Notes under the pieces: generated by a model | What the model was told of the DNA's origin: nothing | The model's database searches: none | The model's input: only the letters and a program-made list of their open reading frames with translations | Part shown: in pieces, positions 33,989-42,942 of the stretch | Layout: each line of letters begins with the position of its first letter | Numbering within the stretch: position 1 is the stretch's first letter | Program-made: the position numbers and the translations under genes | Assembly: GCF_017104965.1 (NCBI RefSeq) | Contig: NZ_JAAGPR010000021.1 | Span: 62,001 to 126,000, forward strand | Direction: 5' to 3' | Origin: Paraburkholderia sp. Ac-20340 | Lineage (GTDB): Bacteria; Pseudomonadota; Gammaproteobacteria; Burkholderiales; Burkholderiaceae | DNA: 64,000 nucleotides

Positions 33989-35296
33989 ATGTCCTCACAT
34001 CCAGCCATACCTGCGGATGCCACGCGCACATCCGCGGATGCTACGTTTCGAAAAGCAGCGTGGCGCTTCATGCCGCTTCTGTTCGTCTGTTACGTGGTCG
34101 CCTACCTTGACCGGGTGAATGTGGGGTTTGCCAAACTCCAGATGCTGAACGACCTCAACTTCAGCGAGGCAGTCTACGGTCTTGGAGCAGGCCTGTTTTT
34201 TGTCGGCTATTTTTTGTTCGAAGTCCCTAGCAATCTGCTGCTTCATCGTGTGGGTGCACGCCGCTGGATCGCGCGCATCATGGTGACCTGGGCAATCCTC
34301 TCGCTCGCTACCGCGTGGGTTACCACGCCGACCATGTTTTACATCGTCCGCTTCTTTCTAGGCGTTGCAGAAGCTGGGTTTTATCCCGGCATGATTCTGT
34401 ACCTGACCTACTGGTTTCCTTCCCATCGGCGCGGGAAGATGATGGCCGTGCTTACGGCCGGCAATCCGGTCTCCGGCATGCTTGGCGGTCCCCTCTCGGG
34501 ATTCATCATGCACTCTTTCGCGGGAGTCGCAGGTCATAGCGGCTGGCAGTGGCTTTTCATTATCGAGGCCATGCCGGCAATCGCGCTTGGCATCATCGTC
34601 TTCTTCTTTCTCGACGACCGCGTGAAAGACGCGAACTGGCTCAGTGGCGAAGAGAAAGCGCAAATCACACGGGAAATCGACGGCGACGCGGTCAGTCGCA
34701 CTCATGGCTCGGTCAAGGATGCATTCTCGTCCGGTTGGGTTTGGCTACTCTGTCTTATCCTTTTCGGCATCATCATGGGATCGTACGCAATCGGTTTCTG
34801 GCAGCCGACCATTATCAAGGCGTCCGGCGTCAATGACCCGCTGACGGTCGGCTTGCTCACGATGATTCCTTACACCTGCGCGCTCATTTCAATGATTCTG
34901 GTTGCGCGCAGTGCCGACCGTATGCGCGAGCGTCGTTGGCATGTTAGCGCTCCCGCGCTCGTAGCTGCGATGGGATTCTGTCTCTGTGCGCTCAGCGACC
35001 ATCAGCTTGTGCCCGCGATGATTGGCCTGTCACTCGCTGCAGCGGGCATCGTTTCCGCCCTGCCGATGTTTTGGGCGCTTCCCACCTCGTTCCTCGGTGG
35101 CACCGCCGCAGCGGCCGGTATCGCGCTCATCAATTCGACCGGCAATCTCGCCGGATTCGTCAGCCCTTCGGTCATGGGCTGGCTAAAAACCGAGACTCAC
35201 TCCTTGACCTCCGGCTTATACCTTGTCGCGGGAAGCCTGACGCTCTCTGCGGTATTGATTCTGGTATTCCTTCCGGCCAAGGTGGTGAACCGATGA
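33989..35296 (+). CDS. MFS transporter, ACS family (sugar-acid/anion uptake)
   Basis: 435 residues with 12 hydrophobic segments. The N-terminal block RFMPLLFVCYVVAYLDRVNVGFAKLQM and LGVAEAGFYPGMILYLTYWFP are hallmarks of the anion:cation symporter family, which takes up galactonate, glucarate, tartrate and similar acids. The ATG at 33989 has an excellent CAGGAGAC site. The next gene, 167 bp on, is a sugar-acid dehydratase, so import of an aldonic or similar acid is likely. Confidence 0.9.
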   Translation: MSSHPAIPADATRTSADATFRKAAWRFMPLLFVCYVVAYLDRVNVGFAKLQMLNDLNFSEAVYGLGAGLFFVGYFLFEVPSNLLLHRVGARRWIARIMVTWAILSLATAWVTTPTMFYIVRFFLGVAEAGFYPGMILYLTYWFPSHRRGKMMAVLTAGNPVSGMLGGPLSGFIMHSFAGVAGHSGWQWLFIIEAMPAIALGIIVFFFLDDRVKDANWLSGEEKAQITREIDGDAVSRTHGSVKDAFSSGWVWLLCLILFGIIMGSYAIGFWQPTIIKASGVNDPLTVGLLTMIPYTCALISMILVARSADRMRERRWHVSAPALVAAMGFCLCALSDHQLVPAMIGLSLAAAGIVSALPMFWALPTSFLGGTAAAAGIALINSTGNLAGFVSPSVMGWLKTETHSLTSGLYLVAGSLTLSAVLILVFLPAKVVNR

Positions 35297-35463
35297 CGCG
35301 TGCAGGTTTGCAGAAAGCGGCCGAGGCTGCATATCGGAATGCAGACGCAGCCACCTCATCGACATGAGTCAACCGCCCTCTACATCTGACTGAGTCCGTT
35401 TCACTGACGTGACGAATCGAAAGATTAAGCGGCAGATAGCAAGTGCAAATTTTGGAGAAAGTC

Positions 35464-37215
35464 ATGGCTGACAAAAAAGATAGTCCGCAAACACCCGCCG
35501 ATGTTACTGGCATGAAGCGCGGGTTGACCTCTTACGGTGACCAGGGATTCTCGCTGTTCCTTCGCAAAGCGTTTATCAAAGGTGCCGGTTATACGGATCA
35601 GGCGCTTGACCGTCCGGTCATCGGAATCGTCAACACCGGCAGCGGCTTCAATGCATGCCATGGAAACATGCCGCAACTCGTCGAGGCGGTGAAGCGGGGT
35701 GTCATGCTCGCAGGCGGTTTGCCGATTGACTTTCCGACCATCTCGATTCACGAGAGCTTCTCGTCACCGACGTCGATGTATCTGCGCAATCTGATGTCGA
35801 TGGACACGGAAGAAATGATTCGCGCGCAGCCGATGGATGCGGTCGTACTGATCGGCGGTTGCGACAAAACGGTGCCTGCCCAATTGATGGGTGCCGCCTC
35901 GGCCGGTATGCCCGCCATTCAACTTATCACTGGCTCCATGCTCACGGGCTCGCATCGGAGCGAACGTGTGGGGGCATGTACGGACTGCCGCCGATACTGG
36001 GGCAAGTTCCGTGCGAACGAAATCGACCAGGAAGAGGTCGACGACGTCAATAACCAACTCGTTGCGAGCGTGGGCACTTGCTCCGTCATGGGTACGGCGA
36101 GCACCATGGCATGTATCGCCGAAGCCCTGGGCATGACGGTGCCTGGCGGTGCAACGCCTCCCGCGGTAACGGCCGACCGTATCCGCGTGGCAGAGCAAAC
36201 CGGCACGACCGCCGTCACGCTTGCAAAAGAACGATTGACCATCGACAAGATACTCACGCCAAAGGCGTTCGAGAACGCAATGCGCGTGCTGCTCGCTATC
36301 GGCGGCTCCACCAACGCGATAGTGCACCTTAGCGCGATCGCCGGCCGCCTTGGTCACAAGATTGACCTCGATACGCTCGACCAGATGGGCAAGGAAACGC
36401 CCGTCCTGCTCGACCTCAAGCCGACGGGGCAGCACTATATGGAGGATTTTCATAAGGCAGGTGGCGTCGCCACCCTGCTTCGCGAGCTGAAGCCGCTTCT
36501 GCATCTCGATGCATTAACGGTAAGCGGTCACACGCTGGGTGAGCAGATTGAGGCAAGTGGTCAAGGGTTCCAGCAGGATGTGGTGCGGTCTTTTTCGCAA
36601 CCGATCTACCCACAAGGTGGCCTGGCCGTTCTCCGCGGCAATCTCGCTCCGGGCGGCGCAATCATTAAACAGTCTGCTGCCGACCCGAAACTGATGGAAC
36701 ACGAGGGCCGCGCTGTTGTGTTCGAAAACGTCGAAGACCTGATCAATCGCATCGACGACGAATCCTTGGACGTGAATGCCGACGACATCCTCGTGCTCAA
36801 GAACATCGGACCGGTGGGTGCGCCTGGCATGCCGGAAGCCGGCTACATCCCCATCCCGCGAAAGCTCGCGCGTACCGGAGTGAAAGACATGGTCCGAATT
36901 TCCGACGGTCGGATGAGCGGAACCGCATTTGGCACGATCGTCTTGCACGTTACGCCCGAAGCAGCCGCAGGGGGAACGTTGGCCTATGTTCGCAACGGGG
37001 ACCGCATTCGTCTCAGCGTCGTGAATCGAGAGGTATCGCTTCTCGTCGCCGATGAAGCGTTGAAACAGCGCGCAGTGGAAACGCCCATTACGCGACCGAC
37101 GGCGGATCGTGGCTACCGCAAGCTCTTCCTGCAAACCGTAACGCAGGCGGACGAAGGGGTAGACTTCGACTTCCTGCGAGCAGCCAGCCTTCAGAAAGAC
37201 ACTCCAACCGAATGA
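35464..37215 (+). CDS. IlvD/Edd-family dehydratase (sugar-acid type)
   Basis: 583 residues. Fe-S cluster cysteines are C65 (GFNACHGN), C133 (GGCDKTVPAQ) and C206 (SVGTCSVMGTAST), and the carbamylated-lysine position is K135. Length and the ACTDCRRYWGKFRANEID segment resemble L-arabinonate/D-xylonate-type dehydratases more than the isoleucine-valine enzyme, and the neighbouring MFS and LysR genes agree with a catabolic role. The ATG at 35464 follows GGAGAAA. Product: probably a 2-keto-3-deoxy sugar acid. The exact substrate is not decidable from sequence alone. Confidence 0.9.
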   Translation: MADKKDSPQTPADVTGMKRGLTSYGDQGFSLFLRKAFIKGAGYTDQALDRPVIGIVNTGSGFNACHGNMPQLVEAVKRGVMLAGGLPIDFPTISIHESFSSPTSMYLRNLMSMDTEEMIRAQPMDAVVLIGGCDKTVPAQLMGAASAGMPAIQLITGSMLTGSHRSERVGACTDCRRYWGKFRANEIDQEEVDDVNNQLVASVGTCSVMGTASTMACIAEALGMTVPGGATPPAVTADRIRVAEQTGTTAVTLAKERLTIDKILTPKAFENAMRVLLAIGGSTNAIVHLSAIAGRLGHKIDLDTLDQMGKETPVLLDLKPTGQHYMEDFHKAGGVATLLRELKPLLHLDALTVSGHTLGEQIEASGQGFQQDVVRSFSQPIYPQGGLAVLRGNLAPGGAIIKQSAADPKLMEHEGRAVVFENVEDLINRIDDESLDVNADDILVLKNIGPVGAPGMPEAGYIPIPRKLARTGVKDMVRISDGRMSGTAFGTIVLHVTPEAAAGGTLAYVRNGDRIRLSVVNREVSLLVADEALKQRAVETPITRPTADRGYRKLFLQTVTQADEGVDFDFLRAASLQKDTPTE

Positions 37216-37222
37216 ACATGCA

Positions 37223-37252
37223 GGTCCGGGGCAACACACGATGCCTCGGACC
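37223..37252. terminator. Hairpin between converging genes (possible terminator)
   Basis: GGTCCGGGG at 37223-37231 pairs with CCTCGGACC at 37244-37252, one mismatch, 12-nt loop, 7 bp after the dehydratase stop. There is no T-run, so intrinsic termination is uncertain. Confidence 0.45.
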
Positions 37253-37333
37253 GCGCCAGCTTACGAAGCGAGTCGCTCAACCACCGGCGCGTGCCCTGCC
37301 GTGATGTTTGCGGCTTCTCCGCGCAGGCGCGCT

Positions 37334-38230
37334 TCACGCCAGTGCGTCGTCATGAGGCCGGTTGAAAGTACTCGCGGCTGCCTGCGCGAACAACTTCACC
37401 AGCGCGAATCGCGGTGAATGTCGTGCGATCACAAGTCCGATACGACGTACCGGTGCGCGTTCGGGGAGCGCAATACGCGTGATCGCAAGCCCGCTCGTCC
37501 ATAACGAAGGCCAGTCGGGCACCAACGATACGCCCAGCCCTTTGGCCACGAGCGTCGCGATGGCGAGCAATCCGTCAATTTCAAGTCTCTGCCGCGGGTG
37601 TAAATCGTTGTCTCGCAAGTAGCGGTCGGCCAATTGACCGCCGAGGACAGAACGAGCGTAACGAACGAATGGCTCGGAAGTCAGAAGTTCGTGGGCATCA
37701 CGCCCTCTCATCGATTCGTGCGCTACCACGATTAGTGGCTCTTCAGTCAGCGGATGCCATTCGCACGTTTTGGGCATGGCGAATTGTGGCTCGACAACGA
37801 TGGCGACATCGAGCTCACCCGCGCAGACCTTCTTGCAAAGGTCGACCGAACTTCCCGTATCGACAAAAATCTTCAGATCGGGATACGTGGCATACACACC
37901 CTGCAGGACCGACGGCAGTATGCTGACCATCGCCGACTGGAACACGCCCACCCTCAGTTCGCCGATTTGCATCTGGCCATCTTGTGCAATGGCCTGCATG
38001 TCCCTCACGGCGCGAAGAAGTGCATGCGCGCTATCCAACACCTTTACACCTTCGGCAGTGGGTCCAACGTTGCGTCCTGAGCGTTGAATCAGCGTGGTTC
38101 CCAGGCTTTCTTCGAGTGAGCGAATCCGCGCGGCAACCGCAGTTGCCGTCAGCCCAAGGCGTCGCGCTGCTTCGGCGATGGACCCACTCTCCACCACGGC
38201 GACAAAACTCTGCACATAACGAATGTCCAT
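37334..38230 (-). CDS. LysR-family transcriptional regulator
   Basis: 298 residues. The HTH is YVQSFVAVVESGSIAEAARRLGLTATAVAARIRSLEESLG, followed by a LysR ligand-binding domain (GELRVGVFQSAMVSILPSVLQGV and LVAKGLGVSLVPDWPSLW). The ATG at 38230 is the natural start; the upstream extension has no support. It converges on the dehydratase gene and probably controls the MFS-dehydratase pair in response to the sugar acid, though no divergent target is present. Confidence 0.9.
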   Translation of the reverse strand: MDIRYVQSFVAVVESGSIAEAARRLGLTATAVAARIRSLEESLGTTLIQRSGRNVGPTAEGVKVLDSAHALLRAVRDMQAIAQDGQMQIGELRVGVFQSAMVSILPSVLQGVYATYPDLKIFVDTGSSVDLCKKVCAGELDVAIVVEPQFAMPKTCEWHPLTEEPLIVVAHESMRGRDAHELLTSEPFVRYARSVLGGQLADRYLRDNDLHPRQRLEIDGLLAIATLVAKGLGVSLVPDWPSLWTSGLAITRIALPERAPVRRIGLVIARHSPRFALVKLFAQAAASTFNRPHDDALA

Positions 38231-38364
38231 AACCGATTCTATGACAGAGAAGGGAATCGTTGAAAGATCATGACGGCCAGCATCACGCGCTGGTCCGAGC
38301 AAAATTTTGTGCGGATCGAACTAGAATCGCAGATCACCCAAACCACCGAGGCCATCGCCCGATC

Positions 38365-38670
38365 ATGATCACCTGCACGCTGCGCTACGTCATCGACCCG
38401 TATCGACTCGCCGAATTCGAAGCCTACGCAAAGATGTGGATTCCTTTGGTCGAGCGCTTCGGCGGCCAGCATCACGGCTATTTTCTGCCCAGCGAAGGCG
38501 CGAACAATATCGCGCTCGCGCTGTTCTCGTTCCCGAGCCTCGCCGCCTACGAAACCTATCGCCAGCAATCGCAGCATGACGCCGACTGCCAGGCGGCGTT
38601 CCAGTATGCAAACGACACACGCTGCATCGTGAGTTATGAACGCAGTTTCATGCGTCCGGTATTCGGGTAG
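38365..38670 (+). CDS. NIPSNAP-family protein
   Basis: 101 residues matching the small bacterial NIPSNAP family: MITCTLRYVIDPYRLAEFEAYAKMWIPLVERFGGQHHGYFLPSEGANNIALALFSFPSLAAYETYR. These form ferredoxin-like dimeric alpha-beta barrels; the reaction is unknown. The ATG at 38365 gives the conserved N terminus, and the frame before it is unsupported. Not obviously linked to neighbours. Confidence 0.85.
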   Translation: MITCTLRYVIDPYRLAEFEAYAKMWIPLVERFGGQHHGYFLPSEGANNIALALFSFPSLAAYETYRQQSQHDADCQAAFQYANDTRCIVSYERSFMRPVFG

Positions 38671-38732
38671 GATTCGGGTAGTGCGCGCGGCGCGTTCCGT
38701 GCCGCGCCTCAACCTCTTTCTGCGCAAACGAC

Positions 38733-40253
38733 ATGCAACAAGGCACTCCGGCCACCGCCGCCAGCTTTGCCAGTATGGGCGTCGATCTGCTCGACTTCTT
38801 CGACGTCACCCCCACTTCGCTGTGGCTTGAGGACTATAGCCAGCTACGCGCCCTGTTCGAGCGCTGGCGCGAAGGCGGCGTGACGAATATACGCGCGTGG
38901 CTCGAAGAAGATCCGCGCCGCGTTGCCGAATGCTCGGCCTGCATCCGCGTACTCAAGGTCAACCGCCATACGCTCGCGCTCTACGGCGCGCGCAGCCACG
39001 ACGAACTGACCGAACATCTGGCCGAAGTCCTGCGCGACGACATGTTCCAGGCGCACGTGGGCGAACTCGAACAGATGTGGCAAGGCAGCAGCACCTTCGA
39101 AAGCAAGAGCGTGAATTACACGCTCGGCGGGCGGCGCATGGACATTCTCCTGCGCGGCGTGATCCTGCCGGGCCATGAAAACGACTGGAGCCGCGTGCTG
39201 GTGTCGATCGAAGATGTTTCGGCGCTCGAAGAAGCCCGTCATCGCGCGACGGCCAGCGAACAATACGCGCTGGGTGTTTTCGAACACGCGCCGGTGTCGC
39301 TCTGGGTCGAGAATTTTTCGGCGATCCGCGAGTTGCTGGACGAAGTGCGCATGCAGGGTATCGTCGATTTCCGCACTTTTACCGACGTGCATCCCGAGTT
39401 CGTCGAGCGCTGCATGAGCGAAATCCAGGTGCTCGACGTCAATCACTACACGCTCGGCATGTATCGCGCGCCGGACAAAGCCACCCTGCTCGCGCGCCTG
39501 CCGCAGATTTTCCGCGATGAAATGCGCCCGCATTTTCGCGAGCAGTTGCTCGATCTATGGGAAGGCCGCCTGTTCCAGCAGCGCGAGGTGATCAACTACG
39601 CGCTCGACGGCAGCGAGCTCAACGTCCATCTGCAATTTTCGGTTTTTCCCGGTCACGAGGAGCGCTGGGATCTCGTGCTGCTCGCGCTCACGGACATCAC
39701 GGCGCGCAAGAAAGCCGAAGCCTACCTCGAATTCCTCGGCAAACATGATGTGCTGACGAAGCTCAAGAACCGCTCGTTTTACGTCGATGAATTGAACCGT
39801 CTGCAGCGCAAAGGGCCGTTCCCGGTCAGCGCGATCGTGCTGGACATGGACAACCTCAAGGCCGTCAACGACCAGTTGGGTCATGCGGCTGGCGACGCGC
39901 TGCTGCGCCGTGCAGGCGAAGTGCTCGCGAAAGCCATCCAGAAGCCGTATCACGCGGCGCGCATCGGTGGCGACGAATTCGCGGTGCTGATGCCGGGCGC
40001 AGACGCGCGCGACGCGGAAATTGTCGCGGATAGCATCGGCAAGCTGGTCGAACTGAACAACCAGTTCTATGGCGGCCCGCGTTTGAGCTTTTCGCTCGGC
40101 TGGGACAGCTGTGCGGAAGGCGAAAGTGTGGAACTGATGTTGCGTGCCGCGGACGCGGCGATGTACGAGGCGAAGCGCCGGCGCAACGAACTCGCACGCA
40201 ATGGTGCGGAGTCGGTGGATCTGCGCAACAAGCCGCGCAAGGGCGAGCTTTAA
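38733..40253 (+). CDS. Tandem PAS-like sensor with GGDEF (diguanylate cyclase)
   Basis: 506 residues. Two homologous sensor units (about 20-165 and 180-325) share SLWLEDYSQLRALF/SLWVENFSAIRELL, VLKVNRHTLALY/VLDVNHYTLGMY, and VNYTLGG/INYALDG with ILPGHEN/VFPGHEE. The GGDEF motif is intact at residues 412-416 (RIGGDEFAVL), so it can make cyclic di-GMP. Five residues before GGDEF there is KPYH instead of RxxD, so the product-inhibition I-site is missing. No signal peptide or transmembrane helix: a cytoplasmic sensor. Ligand unknown. Confidence 0.9.
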   Translation: MQQGTPATAASFASMGVDLLDFFDVTPTSLWLEDYSQLRALFERWREGGVTNIRAWLEEDPRRVAECSACIRVLKVNRHTLALYGARSHDELTEHLAEVLRDDMFQAHVGELEQMWQGSSTFESKSVNYTLGGRRMDILLRGVILPGHENDWSRVLVSIEDVSALEEARHRATASEQYALGVFEHAPVSLWVENFSAIRELLDEVRMQGIVDFRTFTDVHPEFVERCMSEIQVLDVNHYTLGMYRAPDKATLLARLPQIFRDEMRPHFREQLLDLWEGRLFQQREVINYALDGSELNVHLQFSVFPGHEERWDLVLLALTDITARKKAEAYLEFLGKHDVLTKLKNRSFYVDELNRLQRKGPFPVSAIVLDMDNLKAVNDQLGHAAGDALLRRAGEVLAKAIQKPYHAARIGGDEFAVLMPGADARDAEIVADSIGKLVELNNQFYGGPRLSFSLGWDSCAEGESVELMLRAADAAMYEAKRRRNELARNGAESVDLRNKPRKGEL

Positions 40254-40300
40254 GCGCTACTGCCGCGCCAATAGCAAGCAAATTCCGACGTAAACGGCAA

Positions 40301-40333
40301 CCGGGAGCGCGACGCAAAGCGCCTCGCTCCCGG
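40301..40333. terminator. GC-rich hairpin between converging genes
   Basis: CCGGGAGCG at 40301-40309 and CGCTCCCGG at 40325-40333 form a perfect 9-bp stem with a 15-nt loop, between the ends of the GGDEF gene and the HU gene. No T-run on either strand. Confidence 0.5.
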
Positions 40334-40469
40334 CTTGTGATACGTCATGCCGACGCACGTGCGTAGCTTGCGGCCACGCGAAAGGCGCACGTCAGATCAC
40401 ATGTAAGGACGGCGCGAAGCCGCCCCTGTCATGCCATCCAGCGTGCGCGCCGTGCGACGGCTGCCGGCA

Positions 40470-40748
40470 TCACGACGCGTTGACTGCGTCCTTGAAGGCC
40501 TTACCAGCCGTGAACTTCACGGTCTTGGCAGCGGCGATCTGAATTTCAGCGCCGGTGGCCGGGTTGCGGCCGACGCGTGCTGCACGTTGACCGGTCGAGA
40601 ACGAACCGAAGCCGACGAGCTGCACGGAATCGCCCGACGTGACCGCCTTGGTGACCACTTCGAGGATCGCGTCGATTGCCGCGCCCGTGGCTGCCTTGGT
40701 CTCGCCCGTGCTTGCGGCGACTGCGTCAATGAGTTCCTGTTTGTTCAT
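40470..40748 (-). CDS. HU-family DNA-binding protein
   Basis: 92 residues, the standard HU length: MNKQELIDAVAASTGETKAATGAAIDAILEVVTKAV, VQLVGFGSFSTGQRAARVGRNPATGAEIQIAAAKTVKFTAGKAFKDAV. The DNA-intercalating proline is in RNPATG. HU bends DNA and compacts the nucleoid. AGGTAG precedes the ATG. It is monocistronic. It could be the alpha/beta type chromosomal HU; the exact paralogue is not assigned. Confidence 0.96.
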   Translation of the reverse strand: MNKQELIDAVAASTGETKAATGAAIDAILEVVTKAVTSGDSVQLVGFGSFSTGQRAARVGRNPATGAEIQIAAAKTVKFTAGKAFKDAVNAS

Positions 40749-40924
40749 CTGCTACCTGTGTTGAGTTGAGAAAACCTGCATACCCTACCTCACGCGGGCA
40801 AAACAGGCAAATCGCGTTGCATATCGAAACGTAACACGCACGGGGCTTACAGACGGTTGCGAGCACCGGGAATGATTCATGCAAGGCGATTTTCTCGCCT
40901 ATTTAGTGACTATTTCGCGTATTT

Positions 40925-42271
40925 TTACAAAAACCACCGGTATTCGCGTGCGGCAATCGCGTGCATAAAATCGAGATGGTCCTGACGTTTATTTTCGCAA
41001 TAGACCATCACAAAGTCCTCGCCGAGCGCTTCGCGCACCCCTGCGTGGCCCCGCATCGCGCTGACGGCGGTCAGCATATCGCCGGGAAAATCGACGCCGC
41101 TTGCACGGTTTTCGTTGAGCGGCGCGATGGGTTCCCGGCCCGCGTCGAGGCCGGATTCGATGCCCGCGAGGATCGCCGCGAGCACCAGATAGGGGTTCGC
41201 GTCGGCGCCCGCCAGGCGATGTTCGATGCGCAGATTCGCCTCGTCCGACTCTGGAATGCGGATGCAGGCGTCGCGATCTTCGAAGCCCCAGCTCGCCCGG
41301 CTCGCCGCGTTGACCATCGCTCCGTAGCGGCGAAACGCGTTGTGATTCGCCGCGAAAATCGGCATGCAATGCGGCAGCAGCGCAAGACATCCGGCCACGG
41401 CATGACGCAAGCCGCGCCGCTCATTCGCCGCCAGCACGTTGCGCCCCGCCTCGTCGTAAAGACTGACGTGCACATGCATGCCGCTGCCCGGCGCGTCGAG
41501 CCAGGGTTTCGACATGAAACTCGCGCGATAGCCGTGCTGCAAAGCGACGCCGCGCGTGCTGCGGCAGAAAAGCGCAGACCAGTCGGCGGCACGCAACGCA
41601 TCGTCGCAATGGCCGAAATTGATCTCGAACTGCCCCGGCCCGAGTTCGGCGGTGATGACCGTTGCGTCGACACCCTGTTCGCGCGCCGCCTCCACCATCT
41701 CGTGCAGCACCGGCGAAAAACGCGCAAGCCGTTCGATATGCATGTTCGGCTGATCGTCGGCGTCGTTGCTCAGCGTGTCGCGCGCGTGTTGCGGCAAACC
41801 TTCGCGCAGCTTCGCGTCGAAGAGATAGAACTCCAGCTCGAAGGCAACGACCGGCTTGAGCCCGCGCCGCGCGAAACGCTTCAGCACGCGCGCGAGCACT
41901 TCGCGTGGCTCGAAGCCGATCGGCGCCGCTGTGCCGTCCGACGTGATGAGCATCTGCGCGAGCGGTTGCGGCTCCCAGCGTACCCGTTTGAGCGTGCCCG
42001 GCACGAGCCGGCGCGCCGCGTCTGGATCGCCGTCGTGAAAGCAATAATCGCCGATCGGATACACGCCGCCCTGAGCGCCGAGCAGGATCGTGTTCTGCGG
42101 CAGCTTGAGCATCGCGCCCGCGGCCACTTTTTCGAGCATGCCGATGGGATAGCGCTTGCCGTAGAAATGGCCCGGCAGATCGAGGCTGATCAGATCGACG
42201 TATTGCACGTCGGGATGCGCCGCTCGAAAGGCGCGTACTTCGCTCAGGAGATCGGAGGCGATGGCTGTCAC
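40925..42271 (-). CDS. puuA: Glutamine synthetase-family ligase (gamma-glutamylputrescine synthetase-like)
   Basis: 448 residues with the GS catalytic domain: VVAFELEFYLFD, AELGPGQFEINFGHCDDALRAAD, the ATP-site GSGMHVHVSLYDEAGRN, NAFRRYG and RIEHRLAGADANPYLVLAAILAG. The N-terminal domain is short, as in PuuA-type enzymes that glutamylate amines. The start is a GTG at 42271 with AAGGA eight to nine bases before it. It follows a cupin regulator and a FAD oxidase of the Puu type, so glutamylation of putrescine or another amine is likely. Confidence 0.82.
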   Translation of the reverse strand: MTAIASDLLSEVRAFRAAHPDVQYVDLISLDLPGHFYGKRYPIGMLEKVAAGAMLKLPQNTILLGAQGGVYPIGDYCFHDGDPDAARRLVPGTLKRVRWEPQPLAQMLITSDGTAAPIGFEPREVLARVLKRFARRGLKPVVAFELEFYLFDAKLREGLPQHARDTLSNDADDQPNMHIERLARFSPVLHEMVEAAREQGVDATVITAELGPGQFEINFGHCDDALRAADWSALFCRSTRGVALQHGYRASFMSKPWLDAPGSGMHVHVSLYDEAGRNVLAANERRGLRHAVAGCLALLPHCMPIFAANHNAFRRYGAMVNAASRASWGFEDRDACIRIPESDEANLRIEHRLAGADANPYLVLAAILAGIESGLDAGREPIAPLNENRASGVDFPGDMLTAVSAMRGHAGVREALGEDFVMVYCENKRQDHLDFMHAIAAREYRWFL

Positions 42272-42369
42272 GTCAGGGTCCTTGTTGGCGCGAGTGAGAT
42301 TTTTTTAATCAGGAATGCAGATCATCAAGAAAACACGCATGCAGTGCGATGCGTGCTGAAACGGCTAGA

Positions 42370-42927
42370 TCAGGTGAAAACCCAGAGCACGCGCGCAGGC
42401 TGCTCCGAAAGATTCGCGTAGCTAAAGCGGCAGCGCGAAGGTAGCTGGAAGCTGTCGCCGGTCTTGAGCGTGACGGCTTCGCCATCGGCGTCGAGCCAGA
42501 TCGTCAGTTCGCCGTCGAGCACGAAACCGCCCTGCTCGTCGCTATCGTCCACCGGGCGCTCGCCGCTGGTCGCGCCCGGTTCCAGCAGGCTTTCCAGCAT
42601 CGAAAAGCCCGACGACATGCTCGGCGACACCAGCACGTCCGTAATGCCGCCGCCGTAATAAAGCGTGCGCCGCTCAGCTGGTCGCGTCACCCACGGCAAC
42701 GCGCGCGGCTTGCTGACGCTGTAAAAATACGTGGTGGGCGTCTGCAGCGCCTCGCCGATCGCGGTGAGATCCGCCACGGTCGGCCGCGACAGCCCGCGCT
42801 CGACCTGCGAAAGAAAACCCACCGAGCGCCCGATGCGCTCCGCCAGTTCCGCCAGCGTGACCTTCTTGTGCTTGCGCAGATCGCGAATCAGGATCGCGAG
42901 CCCTTCGATCTCTTCCTGCCTGTCCAT
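42370..42927 (-). CDS. puuR: XRE-cupin regulator, PuuR-like
   Basis: 185 residues. The N-terminal XRE HTH is VTLAELAERIGRSVGFLSQVERGLSRPTVADL; the C-terminal cupin (residues about 110-185) contains GGFVLDGELTIWLDADGEAVTLKTGDSFQLPSRCRFSYANLSEQPARVLWVFT. PuuR-type proteins repress puu genes and are released by putrescine. The gene starts 15 bp after the oxidase stop and is 98 bp before the synthetase start, so all three are probably one operon. Likely target: the nested palindrome at 44241-44294. Confidence 0.85.
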   Translation of the reverse strand: MDRQEEIEGLAILIRDLRKHKKVTLAELAERIGRSVGFLSQVERGLSRPTVADLTAIGEALQTPTTYFYSVSKPRALPWVTRPAERRTLYYGGGITDVLVSPSMSSGFSMLESLLEPGATSGERPVDDSDEQGGFVLDGELTIWLDADGEAVTLKTGDSFQLPSRCRFSYANLSEQPARVLWVFT

Positions 42928-42942
42928 GCCGGTTTTACTCCA

